DNA of 64,000 nt from Calvatia gigantea (lineage: Eukaryota; Basidiomycota; Agaricomycetes; Agaricales; Lycoperdaceae), in the NCBI GenBank assembly GCA_025093985.1, contig JACAAK010000006.1:682001-746000 (forward strand), written 5' to 3'. Of this stretch, positions 35,173 through 46,900 are shown piece by piece. The stretch's first letter is position 1; the number at the start of each line of letters is the position of its first letter. A model generated the notes under the pieces. It was not told where the DNA came from. It was given only the letters and a program-made list of their open reading frames with translations, and ran no database searches. The translations under genes were made by a program, and so were the position numbers.

Positions 35173-35731
35173 TGTTGAATCTCGCTCTGTACCACTATGT
35201 CAGCTCAGTCTATTTATAGCTGAAACAGGGTTTGAGTATTTCACCTTCAGAGGGTCGATAATAACAGACCATCACGGACTACGTACGTAGTAGTTGTACC
35301 GCCCTTCTGGTAGTCGGTTATTCACTCCACATGGAACCTTCTAGTACATGCGTCGTACATAGTATGCTCCAATTATGCTACTGGTAGTTAGACCTCACCC
35401 GTATAAGGGTTTAGAGTGCACAGACCAGAGATATTAGTATATATACCCTTATGTAGCATTGTAGTATGTATACCTTTTAGGTAGGCCCTTTTGGGTATGC
35501 CTTTTGGCATAAGACACTATGTCTTCTTTCCTCTACGCTAGCTTCTTTAAGCATCGCTTCCCCTACCCTGAAGACTCTCTGAGTACGCTGGTATAAGCAG
35601 GACTATGTCCGCTACCATGCATCTCTCCTACTGGACCATCTCCCGGATGAATACGACTATCCTCCACTGCTGACGCCTACATGCTTAGGTAGTGTGAACT
35701 TATATTGGGATGTCTACTCGTTCTCTCAACA
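35173..35731 (+). repeat. LARD-2 5' LTR (559 bp)
   Basis: Starts TGTTGAATCTCGCTCTG, ends TCTCAACA, followed by the primer-binding site GGTTATGGGCCCT at 35732-35744. Confidence 0.92.
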
Positions 35732-38700
35732 GGTTATGGGCCCTGACCGCTGCTCACTCGAACCGCGTTAGCAACGCTGGTAGAGTTTGAGGAGGCTACG
35801 GTCGCTTTCAACCTGGGAGACAGTGGTGCCTTTGGTCCACTTGATACCCTGTCTGACCCATGTTGTGAACGCATGCACTACGCACAGCAGTCCTACATGA
35901 TGCTGACACGTTGTTACCCATTCTTGGTTTTTGATCTGGCAAACTGTCATCTCCGGTCTGGTTCGACCACTTTAGGTCCGCTCCCCATTCTGGGTTGCAG
36001 CAGAACTGTTCCACTCTGGTTGCTCTACCTCTGTTCTGGTATTCTCTCTCTGATCGACAACGATGCTTTGGGCTTTCTGAGATTCTCTTCAAATCTGCCT
36101 CAGTAATTTACTATATGATGTATCATTTACGCTGAGCACTACGCTCCGCTTTGCTGGTAAATTAGCTGGTCTTTGTGACCGCAATAAATACTGCAGTGTC
36201 AGGAAAATTATAAGCCTTGTGTTCTAGTGTTTCAAGTCGATTGGGCAAGTCCCGCCTTGAGTAGAATAACACACCACGAGCATATACCTGAGCTATTTGA
36301 CTCACTTAAGCTAGCAGCCATAAGCCGCTAAGGCCCGCTTAATCAAATAAAGCTGGGATATAGAAAATATCTTTGAGAAGTCCATTGTTCGCTCCTTTAC
36401 TTCAGGCTTTAACGCTTTACCCCTTCCATGTCTATTCGACCACCGCTTTATTCTTTCCATGGATAGCTCATGCGCATTAAGCGCTTTATGCCACACTAAG
36501 GCAGTGGGCTGCCGCATTTGCAGTGCTTATGCTGGTATGGTAGACAGCGGCTGCAAGGCTAGCAGCACCAATAAAACCATGGCATTATGCCAATAGCAGC
36601 AGCACTTGCAGCATTCGCAAAAATATCCAAAGAAGACAGCAAGGAGAAGAATGCTTATCACGTCCTTGTAGCTGGGAAATAAGGGGAGAAGGATAATGAG
36701 CTGGTAACACTGCCATTATGTCGTTTCAGGAAATACTTCAGAATATAGTTTAAATATGCCACTGGCTCAAGCAATTGCCGCCATATACTATTTCTCTTAT
36801 AAAGGAGCCATGTCACTTTATATCGCGCCCTGCTTCCAGCATCAATGTTACTTCACTTGTGTTAAGCGCATGTTCACGCGCCCAAGTTTGAAGACCTGTT
36901 TTAAGTCAGAGCATGGACGAGCATGTTAAAAATGCTTTGTCCGCCAACTACAGGAATACAATGATTGCTTTAAGGAAGTTTGACTTTATGGAAGCTGCTG
37001 TCCACGATTAGGATTCAAGCGCACCATTTAGCAACTATAATTGAGAAAGAGGATGTGTATAGCACCATACGATGCAACATGCCGACGAATTCCTTAAGAA
37101 ATCCTTTAGACCACTCTTTATGGAGCTTGGTGCCGGAGGAGTTCTTGTGTTGCCATCTTCGAATGTCGCTGACCTTGATACCGATGGAAGGATATACGGT
37201 AGTACTTTCGACTTCATACTCCTTGATAAATGCTATGAATAACGGTGTGCCGCGTGAGATGTAAGCGCTGGCTATAAATCCTTTTCTATGCAACAAGTGA
37301 GAAATCCTTATGGGTTATATGAAGATGATAGCGGGAGCATATTGCTCTATTCACTTGAGAAGAATATCCCTTACAGGATCTCGTGAATTGCATCATTACA
37401 AAGAAAGGAAATTATGACATGTCTAGGAATTAGCAGAATAGCTCCCAACATATAACGGTCGAGCTTCAGTACTATGTCACCAGAATTAATTCTTAGACCT
37501 CGCCGCTTTACATTAGGCTTGAGGCAAGAAACTGGTATCCTACGGGAACAACAAGTATCTGAACTGCTTTTACATTCCAGCATTAGTCTATGACATTAGG
37601 GATAAAGATTTGTAGCGCCACATTAGTGTGTGGCCGATCTATATCGAGAAAATCTTATAACGTATGTCCTCGAGTGTAATACTTTTGAGGCAATTGTTAA
37701 AGGTCACCACCTTTGCAATAAGTCATGAAGAGCTGTACTAGTTCACCCAATCTCATCATTGTACACGAACTTGCATTGTTAAGCAAGGAGATGAATGGTT
37801 GTTGAACATTATGCCTACTAGACTATATTGTTTAACATCATTGAACAGAACTTCCCATGATTATGCCTTCTTCAACTCGTCTTTTACGACTTGTCGAGAT
37901 GTTGCATTATTTCATCGCCACTCTGGATTATTTCACAAGGGAAATTGCATCAGTACCTTTATCCAGAATTCTTTATATGAATATCCTCGTCCTTGAGCAT
38001 TATACTCGGACTTGATGGAATTGTTAGTCATCTATTATGACGCTATTCTACGACTTCTCATCTCATGATGATAGTTGTCCTCCTTTGAAAGAAGTTATGA
38101 GGCTCTAAGATTCATTAGAGAAACCTCTATAGTGTAGCTGACAATGGCCAATGTCGCAACTGATTATGGAGGAGAGTTTGTCTAAATGAGAGCAATAGCA
38201 AAATATTCATGGCATGAATAACCCACTTAAACCTCCTACTCCCAATGCTTTCGCAATGGTTGACATAGAGAGACTGATCCACACTACACTTTGAGAGCCT
38301 AAAAGCTTTATGACAACAGGAATGTCTTACCCGTCTCAGTGATAGCTTAAGCGTTGACTAGAGCGTAACGCACCAGTCCAAGCGTTTATAGTGGAAGACA
38401 CTTAATCGTGTAAATCAAGGGATAAACCATTAATTTGGTTCTGTACTGTGGGTTTGGCTTCGCGGCGCATCAGTTAACATGATGACCACCCAAACATGAT
38501 CGCTTATTCGAGATGTAACATACCTCAATCGTTTGATCAACGAGAACTTTTGAAGTTCAAGCAGCATACAGAAAGGCTTAACGTTCTACAAACAATCCAC
38601 ATTTGGATGCCTTACTCGATGAGGGAATATACCCTTAAACGTCATGATTCAGCAACTGGATAGCAGTAAAACCAGTTCATTTGCAAAGAAGAGAGCAAAA

Positions 38701-39182
38701 CCTGCATGAAGCAAGAAGTGGCTATACTTCTTTATCCGCCATCTTTGGATGTCGCAGGATATATTCCATTACACTCCATGATCACCTCCTGATTCCTTTC
38801 CATTTCCATTCGAGAAATCTCCACCCACCATATCCTATGTCTTACGCTGACATAATCGCCAATTTAATGCATAACATGTGCATCCTTTACAGGATATCTA
38901 CTGCTTTTGACATACCACACTTCTGTGTCACCACTTAGGTGGAACGACTGTTGTGGAGGAGTTATAGAATAAAATGCTGGTTGATATGCATTGCACAATT
39001 GAACCTGACTAGGAAAGACTGCATTGTTCATTACACAGGTCACCTACAGGTAGACTATAATGGATTAGGCATTCAATTTCAAGAAGAACTTGTTTGGGCT
39101 CACCGACTAGAGTTGGACAAGCATAAGACTTGCTACACATTCACGCTAGCATTTACCAGAAAAGCGCAATAGCTCAGATATA

Positions 39183-39394
39183 CAGTAAGGGACAAAACCG
39201 TTCCAATGTTTTGAACTTTTCAGAAGATCAGCTCATAACTCAAGGACTACTGTGGCTGTGCACTTCCTAATTTAATTGTAGATAGTCCAGTATCTTATCT
39301 AATCATATGCAAAGTATGATTATGTAATCCTTTGTTTTGGGGGAGTTATTAATTAATTAATATTTTAAGTACATTGGAACAGTTTTGTCCCTCT
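39183..39394 (+). repeat. Tc1 left TIR, itself with inverted ends
   Basis: The outer end reads GGGACAAAACCGTTCCAATG, and the inner end (39372-39394) carries its reverse complement with one change. Each TIR thus holds two copies of the terminal ~21-bp motif in opposite orientation. Confidence 0.9.
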
Positions 39395-39475
39395 CAAATT
39401 CTGAGCACATGACTTCGTTTATTGCAATCAAATAAATACAAATAAAATCATGTGACCATGTAGGGTGATGTATAA

Positions 39476-40549
39476 ATGGATGTGCTTATTCTCAGGTGCA
39501 AATTAACTCCCCCACTATACCTTTACAACTATATGCGCTCTCTTTCCTCTACTCAGACCAATAGAGTCCTCTCTTACCTGGACCAAGGGAAATCTGCTCA
39601 TCATATTGCTTCTATTACTGGTCTGGGAGTCAGTACTATTTCTAGGATTCGCTCCAAACATAGATCAACACTTTCCAAATCTGTTGGTGGCCGCCCATCT
39701 AAACTTTCTCCCTCTGATATCCACTATTCTGTTCGCCTCATCACCTCTCGCAAGGCTGACAATGCCTCCCAAGTCACCAAATCACTTCAAAATGTTATTG
39801 CCCAGCCTGTATCCACCAAAACAGTGCGCAGGGCACTCAGAGGAGCTGGAATGAAGGCTGTAGTCAAGCGGAAACGACCTAAACTTACTGCTGTCCATAG
39901 GAGGAAAAGGTTGGAGTGGGCAGAAGCACATGTTAACTGGACCCTGGAGGACTGGAAGAGGGTTATTTGGACAGATGAGTCCAAAATCAATCGGTTTGGA
40001 TCAGATGGAAGGGTTTGGGTATGGAAAAAGGCAGGAGAGGGGCTGAATGATAGATTGGTTGAGGGAACAGTCAAGTTTGGTGGAGGAAATGTGATGATCT
40101 GGGGTTGTATGCTGTGGGATGGAGTGGGGTTTGCCACTAAAATTGAAGGGAAGATGGATGCTGACCTTTATGTTCAAATTTTGGGGGATGAACTAAAGAG
40201 GAGCATCAGGTGGTATGGGAAGAATGAGGAGGATATGGTCTTCCAACAGGACAATGACCCCAAACACAAGAGCAAAAAGGCTACAAACTGGCTAGATGAG
40301 TCTGAATTGGAGGTTATGGTATGGCCCCCACAGTCTCCAGACCTTAATCCCATTGAACATCTCTGGACTCACCTCAAGAATAAGCTGGGAGAGTATGATA
40401 CTCCTCCTGATAGCATGAATACCCTATGGGAGAGGATACAAAAGGAGTGGGATGACATAGAACCAGAAGTGTGTCAGAATCTGATAGAGAGTATGCCTAG
40501 GAGGGTCCAGGCAGTTTTACAGGCCAAGGGAGCTTATACCAGGTACTAG
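39476..40549 (+). CDS. Tc1-family transposase, DD34E
   Basis: 357 codons, uninterrupted. An N-terminal helix-turn-helix (about residues 25-62, THIASITGL-like trihelical region) is followed by a GGRPSKLS linker (70-77) and a second DNA-binding helix set to about 125. The catalytic core is WTDESK (Asp167), FQQDNDPKH (Asp259) and PDLNPIEHLW (Glu294). Exactly 34 residues lie between the second Asp and the Glu, as in Tc1 elements. It binds the TIRs and inserts at TA. Start: ATG 39476 gives the longest form, but ATG 39533 (MRSLSSTQ) matches the usual transposase start better. No intron is needed. All three acidic residues are present, so it may be active. Confidence 0.95.
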   Translation: MDVLILRCKLTPPLYLYNYMRSLSSTQTNRVLSYLDQGKSAHHIASITGLGVSTISRIRSKHRSTLSKSVGGRPSKLSPSDIHYSVRLITSRKADNASQVTKSLQNVIAQPVSTKTVRRALRGAGMKAVVKRKRPKLTAVHRRKRLEWAEAHVNWTLEDWKRVIWTDESKINRFGSDGRVWVWKKAGEGLNDRLVEGTVKFGGGNVMIWGCMLWDGVGFATKIEGKMDADLYVQILGDELKRSIRWYGKNEEDMVFQQDNDPKHKSKKATNWLDESELEVMVWPPQSPDLNPIEHLWTHLKNKLGEYDTPPDSMNTLWERIQKEWDDIEPEVCQNLIESMPRRVQAVLQAKGAYTRY

Positions 40550-40575
40550 AATACCCATTTTGTATATAAATTTCA

Positions 40576-40787
40576 AGAGGGACAAAACTGTTCCAATGCA
40601 CTTAAAATATTAATTAATTAATAACTCCCCTAAAACAAAGGATTACATAATCATACTTTGCATATGATTAGATAAGATACTGGACTATCTACAATTAAAT
40701 TAGGAAGTGCACAGCCACAGTAGTCCTTGAGATATGAGCTGATCTTCTGAGAAGTTCAAAACATTGGAACGGTTTTGTCCCTTACTG
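40576..40787 (-). repeat. Tc1 right TIR
   Basis: Reverse complement of 39183-39394 with about four differences in 212 bp; ends CCCTTACTG followed by target TA. Confidence 0.9.
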
Positions 40788-41605
40788 TATCATCCTAAAA
40801 ATATGTGATGGTTATACCTCCATATGAGCTTTCGCCTCGCATAGCTTAACAAACTTGCGAGAAAAATACTTTTATTTCTGGAATTGCATCGATAATGATC
40901 TGCCATTAATAATGTGCATTGACATTTAAATCGAAAATACTCGTCGCTGAGGGAGGAGTACAGTAAAACAAGTTCTTAATTGCTGGTGAATAACCGCATA
41001 CAATTAAAGCTTTCAACGGCTACACTTCGCCGGTCCGTCTTAATTGATGTGCGCTGCGGTGGTTCATAACATGATAAACACTCTCTAAGCCCTAGAAAGC
41101 GATATGATTGAGTAACATGTGTTAGGAAACTTAACATGCTGAAAAGCATGGAGGAGAACAACGAATACAGTATTCTTACTCCAAATCCGATGACCGCCTT
41201 ATCCTGTGCTTCACAGCAAAGGAACTTCACTGAGTTGAAGGCATCATTTTTGTGATTCAATTCTCCAGTTATCCGCGCATGTGAGAAATGCTTAGCATTG
41301 ATGACAAAACTGCTTTTGCAGACTGGATGAGAAGATACACTGGAATAATCTGACGAGCTTCGGCTTACCAGATAAGAAGAAGAGTTTGAATGACACCAGA
41401 CGAGCACTATACGTGTTACGTGGAAGGAATCTTCAATCCCTGATTGAGCTGGATTTAATCCACCTTCATAAGATTACGCTGGATTTTATCCGCATTTTCC
41501 AAGACCACTTCATCGACCTCACTTTGGCAATAAAGTCTAATGGCCTTGCATTAGCCGGCTCGAGTGATTGCCGCAACATGATACTGATTCCTATGTCATT
41601 GTGAG

Positions 41606-42189
41606 CCCTCCTCTTCGGAGTCGATGGGGAAAACATAAAGGATATAATATTCCTTTCCGCCTTCATATGAAGATGCTTGGATAAAAATATTAGGTTCAGA
41701 AATATTCCTTTCTGACACAGTCGCTGGAAAAATATATTCACAGGACTTTCAATTGTTCCTATCGCCTCTCATGAGTTGCTGATGAAACAAATAGGGAGTT
41801 ATCCCCGCCGACGTCTCAAGACGAGCGTCTTAGGCAAAAATAATATTAGGAAATTATTCCTTCCTCCTCTTACAAGTTGTAGGAGAAAATATTATAAGGT
41901 TTACACTTTTACCTTTCCACCTCTCACGAGTAGTTGGATAAAATAAATCAGGAACATATTCCTTCATACTCATTCAAGAGTTGACTGTAAAAATATGATA
42001 GGAACTTATTCCTTTCGCAAGATAAAAATAAGATAGGGTCTAATGATCCTTTCTCTCTTTTATGAGATTGAGGAAAAACTTCATAGGTTTTGAATGTAAC
42101 CTTCCACCTCTCCGCGAGTCAACGGTAAAACATCTACTCCCTCCTTTTCGGAGTTGATGGGAAATAACAAAAAGTGTGTATGCATTCCT
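41606..42189 (+). repeat. Degenerate tandem array in LARD-2
   Basis: Homologous to the LARD-1 array unit for unit, but about two and a half units (~118 bp) are missing after ACGGTAAAACATCTA, consistent with slippage between repeats. Confidence 0.75.
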
Positions 42190-42906
42190 TGGGACTGAAT
42201 CCTTAATCCACATTGGCCAAAATGCCTTTTGCTTGGAGGAAAATTGCATGAGACCACTTCCATTTGCGAATCCATTAAATTGGAATTTGTTCGAGTCAAA
42301 TCAGAACAAGGCTTGTAGCATCATTGCTCCACTGGCTCATAGGACTGCCGCAGCTGATTGATCTATATAACCGTAAAGTGACGGCCTTGGTTATGCTGGC
42401 TTAGTACTGCCATTTTCCTGATCTCACAATAATCACACGCTGGATTAGCGACCAGTGATTTATCACTTAGGATTTCGCATCAGCAAAAATGGTTTTTGTA
42501 TTTCGCACCTACATGGAAAAACAGACTTGTTGAATGCTTCAGAAGAAATGCCGTTTACAATTTCTGGAGGAGCCTTTTTAGGCTTTCCTACTCCTTACTC
42601 TTAGATGAAAGTCGAAGCGAGTTAGTCACGAGAGTTTAAAGTTGAGTTAAAGGACATTTGATAGCTCAAAGCAATTGTCGTTGCATCCTTTATGGCCATC
42701 ATAGCAAACGCTAGCATCAATTCCTCTCCGCTACAGGCTTCTTTTCCAACTTTCAAAAGCTGGTTAAATCCACATGATCGTTGATGACTCCGACATTTGA
42801 CGTTCGGCTTTGCCACTCTTTTGTTGAAAGATTCCAATGTCTAAGTCTGGTTTCAATACCACTAGATTATTGAAGCGTTAATCTTCCCCCTTCAAGTGAG
42901 GAGGAG

Positions 42907-43465
42907 TATTGAATCTCACTCCGTACTACTACGTCGGTTCAGTCTATTTATAGCTGAAACGGGGTTCGAGTATTTCACCTTCAGAGGGTCGATAATAACG
43001 GACCATCATGGACTACGTATGTAGTAGTTGTACCACCCTTCTGGTAGTCGGTTATTCACTCCGCATGGAACCTTCTAGTACATGCGTCATACATAGTATG
43101 CTCCAATTATGCTACTGGTAGTTAGACCTCACCCGTATAAGGGTTTAGAGTGCACAGACCAGAGATATTAGTATATATACCCTTATGTAGCATTGTAGTA
43201 TGTACACCTTTTAGGTAGGCCCTTTTGGGTATGCCTTTTGGCATAAGACACTATGTCTTCTTTCCTCTACACTAGCTTCTTTAAGTATTGCTTCCCCTCT
43301 CCTGAAGACTCTCTGAGTACGCTGGTATAAGCAGGACTATGTCCGCTACCATGCATCTCTCCTACTGGACCATCTCCCAGATGAATACAACTACCCTCCA
43401 CCGCTGACACCTACACGCTTAGGTAGTGTGAACTTATATTGGGATGTCTACTCGTTTTCTCAACA
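42907..43465 (+). repeat. LARD-2 3' LTR with decayed first dinucleotide
   Basis: Begins TATTGAATCTC instead of TGTTGAATCTC. Integrase needs TG...CA ends, so the G-to-A change must have come after insertion. It ends TTTTCTCAACA next to target copy TATAA. Confidence 0.9.
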
Positions 43466-43494
43466 TATAAGACCCATGTAGTATGCGTACATTC
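43466..43494 (+). repeat. Copia D 5' LTR, third segment
   Basis: Starts with the right LARD-2 target copy TATAA and continues GACCCATGTAGTATGCGTAC to CATTC (43490-43494), the left target copy of copia C. Confidence 0.92.
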
Positions 43495-43902
43495 TGTTAA
43501 GACGAGTATACCACAATAGTTTGCACTAGTGGTGGAGGGGAGTCGTACTCACTGGGTTTATTGAGATGTTGATTGTAGACCATAGCTAGAGGATATCTTA
43601 GTGGAATGATGGGCAGAGAATAGACTGAATTGTCTAAAGAATGTACGCATACTACATAGGTCTTATATATCTAATGTCTCTGGTCTGTGCACCGTTCTAC
43701 CTAATACAGGTGAGGTCTTATCTGCCAGTAGCATATACAGAGCATACTGCGTACATTGTTCTATTTAATAGACCATGACCAGCAACCTAGAGTGCGGTCT
43801 AGTACATTGTTCATTATCTCTCTTCAAGAGTGAAGTACTCAAGAACCCATTTCAGCTATAAATAGACTGAACCAACGTAGTGGTACGGATTGAGATTCAA
43901 CA
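43495..43902 (-). repeat. Copia C 3' LTR
   Basis: 408 bp; left on the plus strand because the element is reversed. TGTTAAGACGAG here is the complement of the LTR end CTCGTCTTAACA. Confidence 0.93.
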
Positions 43903-43942
43903 CTCCTCCTCACTTGAAGGAGGGAGATTAACATTTCATCGA

Positions 43943-46900
43943 TCAAGCAGCTTTATCCCATGCTTCGATATTGGAACCAAAAATCAGTCCTAGTTCAGGG
44001 CGGAAGAGATTGATTTTGGTTATGCCAAGATTCTTTGTAAAGATATCGGTGGGATTGTCTTGTGAAGACACATCACCAATAACAATAATGCCCTCCTCGA
44101 CTAATTCTCGCACATAGTGGTAATGAATATCCACATGCTTTGATCGTTTTTCAACAATGGGATTTTCAGTCCAGAATTTGGACCCATCGTTGTCACCGTA
44201 GAGAATAGGAGTTGGGTGCTCAATTTTGAGCTCCTCCAGAAGCTGTGACAGCCATTTCACTTGTCGTGAAGTGTCAGACAGTTCTTTATATTCCGCCTCA
44301 GTGGACGATAATGAAACTGTCTTTTGTCGCCGCGAAGTCCAGGTGACAGCACCGGACGCGATCATACAAACGTTTCCTGATACAGATCGGCGGGTTTCTG
44401 TATCTTGAGCCCAATCCGAGTCACTGAGGCATTCCAATGTCACCGTCGGTTTCCCAGTATCGCCTTCATATTTCAATGCATAGTTCCTTGTCATGGACAA
44501 GTACTTTAATACATGAATTCCAGTGCGATAGTGCTCAGGTGCGGGGTTAGCGGCATGTTGTGCCAGCTTAACTACGGCAAAGGCTATGTCGGGCCTAGTA
44601 CCGATCATCAAGTACATTAAAGATCCAACCAATTGTTGGTACTTTTGACGGAAGGAGTGCGTCGCAGTTTCCTTGTTCATTACAAACTGGAAGCCAGCGG
44701 GTAATGGTGTTTTAGCCGTGGCAGATTGCGGAACCTGGAAGCGCTGCAAGATCTTATCAAGGTATTTCACTTGTTGGATAAAGATTTGACGCTTGGAGCG
44801 ATTCCTCGAGATTTTCATCCCAAGGAATTCTTCACAGGGACTGTGGTCTCTGCATTCCCACTTTTTGGTGAACTTTCCCTTCAACTCATTGAGGAGGGGG
44901 GAGTTTTTCTTTCCCAAGAAATTCACATCATCAACGTAGACAATGGCTACTACAAGCTCTTTTGTTTTCGGATGTTTGTGAAAATATACAGTGTAGTCGG
45001 ATTTGCAGCAGGTAAATCCCAGCTCAATCATAGATTGATGCAATTCTTTCCACCACTGGCGACCAGCTTGTTTAAGGCTGTAGATCGCTCGTCTGAGTCT
45101 CCATACTTTTCCTTCCTGCCCGGGAAGTCGAAACCCTTCGGGCTGTTCCATGTATATTTCCTCATCCAGTTTGCCATATAAGTAGGCTGTTTTTATGTCA
45201 ACGCTATGCATATCCCAATCATGGATTGCAGTGAGTGCGAAGCTTATGCGCGCAGACTCGTAGTGGACAACTGGTGAGAAAAGCTCGTTATAGTCGATGC
45301 CTTCAATCTGCGAGAACCCTTTCGCAACTAGGCGAGCTCGCAGGCAGCCATCTGACTTTTCGAGAAATACCCAATGGTTTTTAACCATCCTCCTTCCTTT
45401 CGGAAGATCTACTAGTTCGTATACCCCTCGTTTTTTCAACGCTTCGAGTTCCTTGATACACGCAGCCATCCATTTTGCCTTAACAGGCTCAGGAAGCTTA
45501 AGCATGTCACAGAAAGTTTCAGGCTCTTCGTGTGCGGTATTATGTACCGTCTGTATCAAGAAATCGATCAGTTTTACTCCTCCCTCAGCAACGAGCCTTT
45601 CAATGTCCATGTCATTTACATCGTGAGATGTTGGATCATTGTTTTCAGGCATAGGCGGCAGTTCCGGACATGGAGGGAGCTGAAATGGAGGTAAATCAAA
45701 GGGTTGTGGCAGGTACCGCTCAGCACGAACTCTTTGCCTCACATATTCAGGATGGTTAGTCCTTGCTCTTCGCTCACGAATTATTTTGTCTGAAGGGGCA
45801 TTGGCGCGTATGTGCTGCCTTTGCCTCTGCTGCTCTTGTCGGTGAGTCTGATCTATTTCTCTTTTGATCGAAATTGAACACCTGTTCTCTCCATATGTAT
45901 TACCTGGGCTGACAGGAGGCCTGCCTTGTCGTTCAGAACGATGCAGTTCTACCTGGTCAGAACCAACAGCTCGACGTTTGGGAACAGGGATTGGGAACTC
46001 CTCGTTCTCGGTGTCCCATACATCTCTGTCCACATGCCAATTATCATGTACATCAGGCTTCTCCTCAACGGTCATTCCACATGAAGGTGGCGACTCAGGT
46101 GGGGGGACCCAAGGTGGCGTATTGCCAGGTGATGGCCATCGTGAATTTATGCTGTCTGGCAGAGTAGAATCTCGCCGGGGTAAAGGAGGAGTAGGCAGAG
46201 AATATTTCAGTTTAAATGGTGGAGAAACCAGAGGTAATGTTACTGGATGATCAGGTGGAGGTGGAACAATTCCAGCGTCATCTGAGGATGGCGGAATAGG
46301 TGGTTCATTCTCTAATCCTGGTCTAGGCAGATTTCTCTCTCCTCTGTGATTAGGCCGGTTACTGCTATCTGGCACTGAATCAGGGCATTTGGGAAAATAT
46401 CCCTCGTCGAATAAGGCGTTTGGTGATATAAAGATCATGTTGCCTGTCGTGTGCCACATAAAGATGTAGTTTTTGCTACCTTTATATCCAAGAAAGATCA
46501 TAATCTCGGATTTTGCGGACAATTTGTTTGGGCAGATCTCATCGGGTAGATATATGTACGCACCGCATCCAAACACACGAATATGGGACAAATCTGGTTT
46601 TTCCTTCGAATAACACTCAAAAGATGTCTTCCACTGCAGACGCTGGACTGGCATGCGATTATATAAATGCATGGCTGTATTCAATGCAAATTCCCACCAC
46701 GAGTCAGGTAGACATGCCTGTAGCCTTATAGCTTGGGCTTTCTCGTGTAAGGTGTGGTTCAGTCTCTCTGCTCTCCTGTTCTGCTGATGCGCATAGGGAG
46801 CAGTGGTCTCGTGGGTAATTCCACATGCCGCGAGTCCTACCAATAGCCTTTCATTGACATATTCTCCTCCATTATCAGTGTGAAGTCATTTGACTCGCAT

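Larger units (their letters stand above)
39183..40787 (+). mobile_element. Tc1 DNA transposon inside LARD-2
   Basis: A 1605-bp element flanked by TA (39181-39182, 40788-40789). The empty site is visible in LARD-1 at about 32350-32365, where the same flanks are continuous. Terminal inverted repeats are 212 bp (39183-39394, 40576-40787) with about four mismatches. Ends are CAGTAAGGGACAAAACCG. It encodes one uninterrupted DD34E transposase. TIR identity and the open frame point to recent, possibly continuing activity. Confidence 0.95.
35173..43465 (+). mobile_element. LARD-2: second copy of the non-autonomous LTR element
   Basis: An 8293-bp unit, 6686 bp without the Tc1 element and its extra TA. 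Target duplication TATAA lies at 35168-35172 and 43466-43470. LTRs are 559 bp each (35173-35731, 42907-43465) and differ at about 27 sites by hand count, nearly all transitions. The internal region is collinear with LARD-1 from primer-binding site to purine tract and carries the same decayed copia features, so the decay predates both insertions. Differences from LARD-1 include an ~88-bp extra segment at about 36520-36607, loss of ~118 bp of the tandem array, and the Tc1 insertion at 39183-40787. Confidence 0.92.
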
